From Alkaliphilus sp. (GTDB lineage: Bacteria; Bacillota; Clostridia; Peptostreptococcales; Thermotaleaceae), in NCBI GenBank assembly GCA_018335765.1, contig JAGXRU010000190.1, forward strand, positions 1 through 5,242: 5,242 nucleotides of DNA, written 5' to 3'. The translations under genes were made by a program, and so were the position numbers. Shown here one piece after another: positions 5,241-5,242 of the stretch (position 1 is its first letter; each line of letters opens with the position of its first letter). Below the pieces are notes generated by a model. The model was not told where the DNA came from. It saw nothing but the letters and a program-made list of their open reading frames with translations, and did no database searches.

Positions 5241-5242
5241 TA

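Noticed and set aside
5181..5242. Promoter for a downstream gene (TATACA at 5203, TTGCAG at 5212, TATAGC at 5232)
   Set aside because: The hexamers are not correctly spaced: TTGCAG to TATAGC is 14 nt, and TATACA has no good -35 upstream. The window ends before any start codon could be judged.

Overview
The window carries a one-strand gene cluster for molybdenum cofactor (Moco) biosynthesis, followed by a non-coding tail. The base composition is AT-rich. Ribosome binding sites are strong GGAGG types, one gene starts with TTG, and a MoeA is fused to a periplasmic-binding-protein-like (PBP-like) domain. Together these suggest a low-GC Gram-positive anaerobe of the Clostridia type. That is an inference from style and gene content; I cannot name a genus.

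Layout, all genes on the + strand: (1) the 3' three quarters of a moeA-type molybdopterin molybdenumtransferase, cut by the window edge (1-884); (2) a second, complete MoeA fused to a C-terminal PBP-like domain (924-2852); (3) an 82-nt gap containing a heptameric AT-rich tandem repeat (2846-2894); (4) moaA, the radical SAM GTP 3',8-cyclase (2935-3897); (5) moaC, cyclic pyranopterin monophosphate synthase, whose start codon abuts the moaA stop (3898-4377); (6) a 160-nt gap holding a GC-rich imperfect palindrome that looks like a REP or small mobile element (4388-4473) and a small perfect hairpin (4489-4509); (7) a small stand-alone MOSC-domain protein (4538-4975); (8) a good intrinsic terminator (4986-5021); (9) about 220 nt with no gene, containing a 20-bp-period tandem repeat built on AAATGCAAC, with inverted copies of its core on both sides, and further dyads.

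Pathway logic: MoaA and MoaC convert GTP to cyclic pyranopterin monophosphate. The MoeA proteins act at the last step, inserting the metal into adenylylated molybdopterin. MOSC proteins are linked to sulfur or metal-sulfur handling of the finished cofactor. MoaD, MoaE and a MogA/MoaB adenylyltransferase are not in the window and must lie elsewhere if the pathway is complete. Two tandem MoeA paralogues raise the possibility of molybdenum versus tungsten specialisation.

The enzymes belong to known families. The less ordinary material is the MoeA-PBP fusion beside a plain MoeA, the heptad repeat, the REP-like palindrome inside the operon, and the 20-bp repeat array after the terminator. I see no convincing sign of a wholly new system. 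The 3' repeat array and the fusion domain deserve the closest second look.
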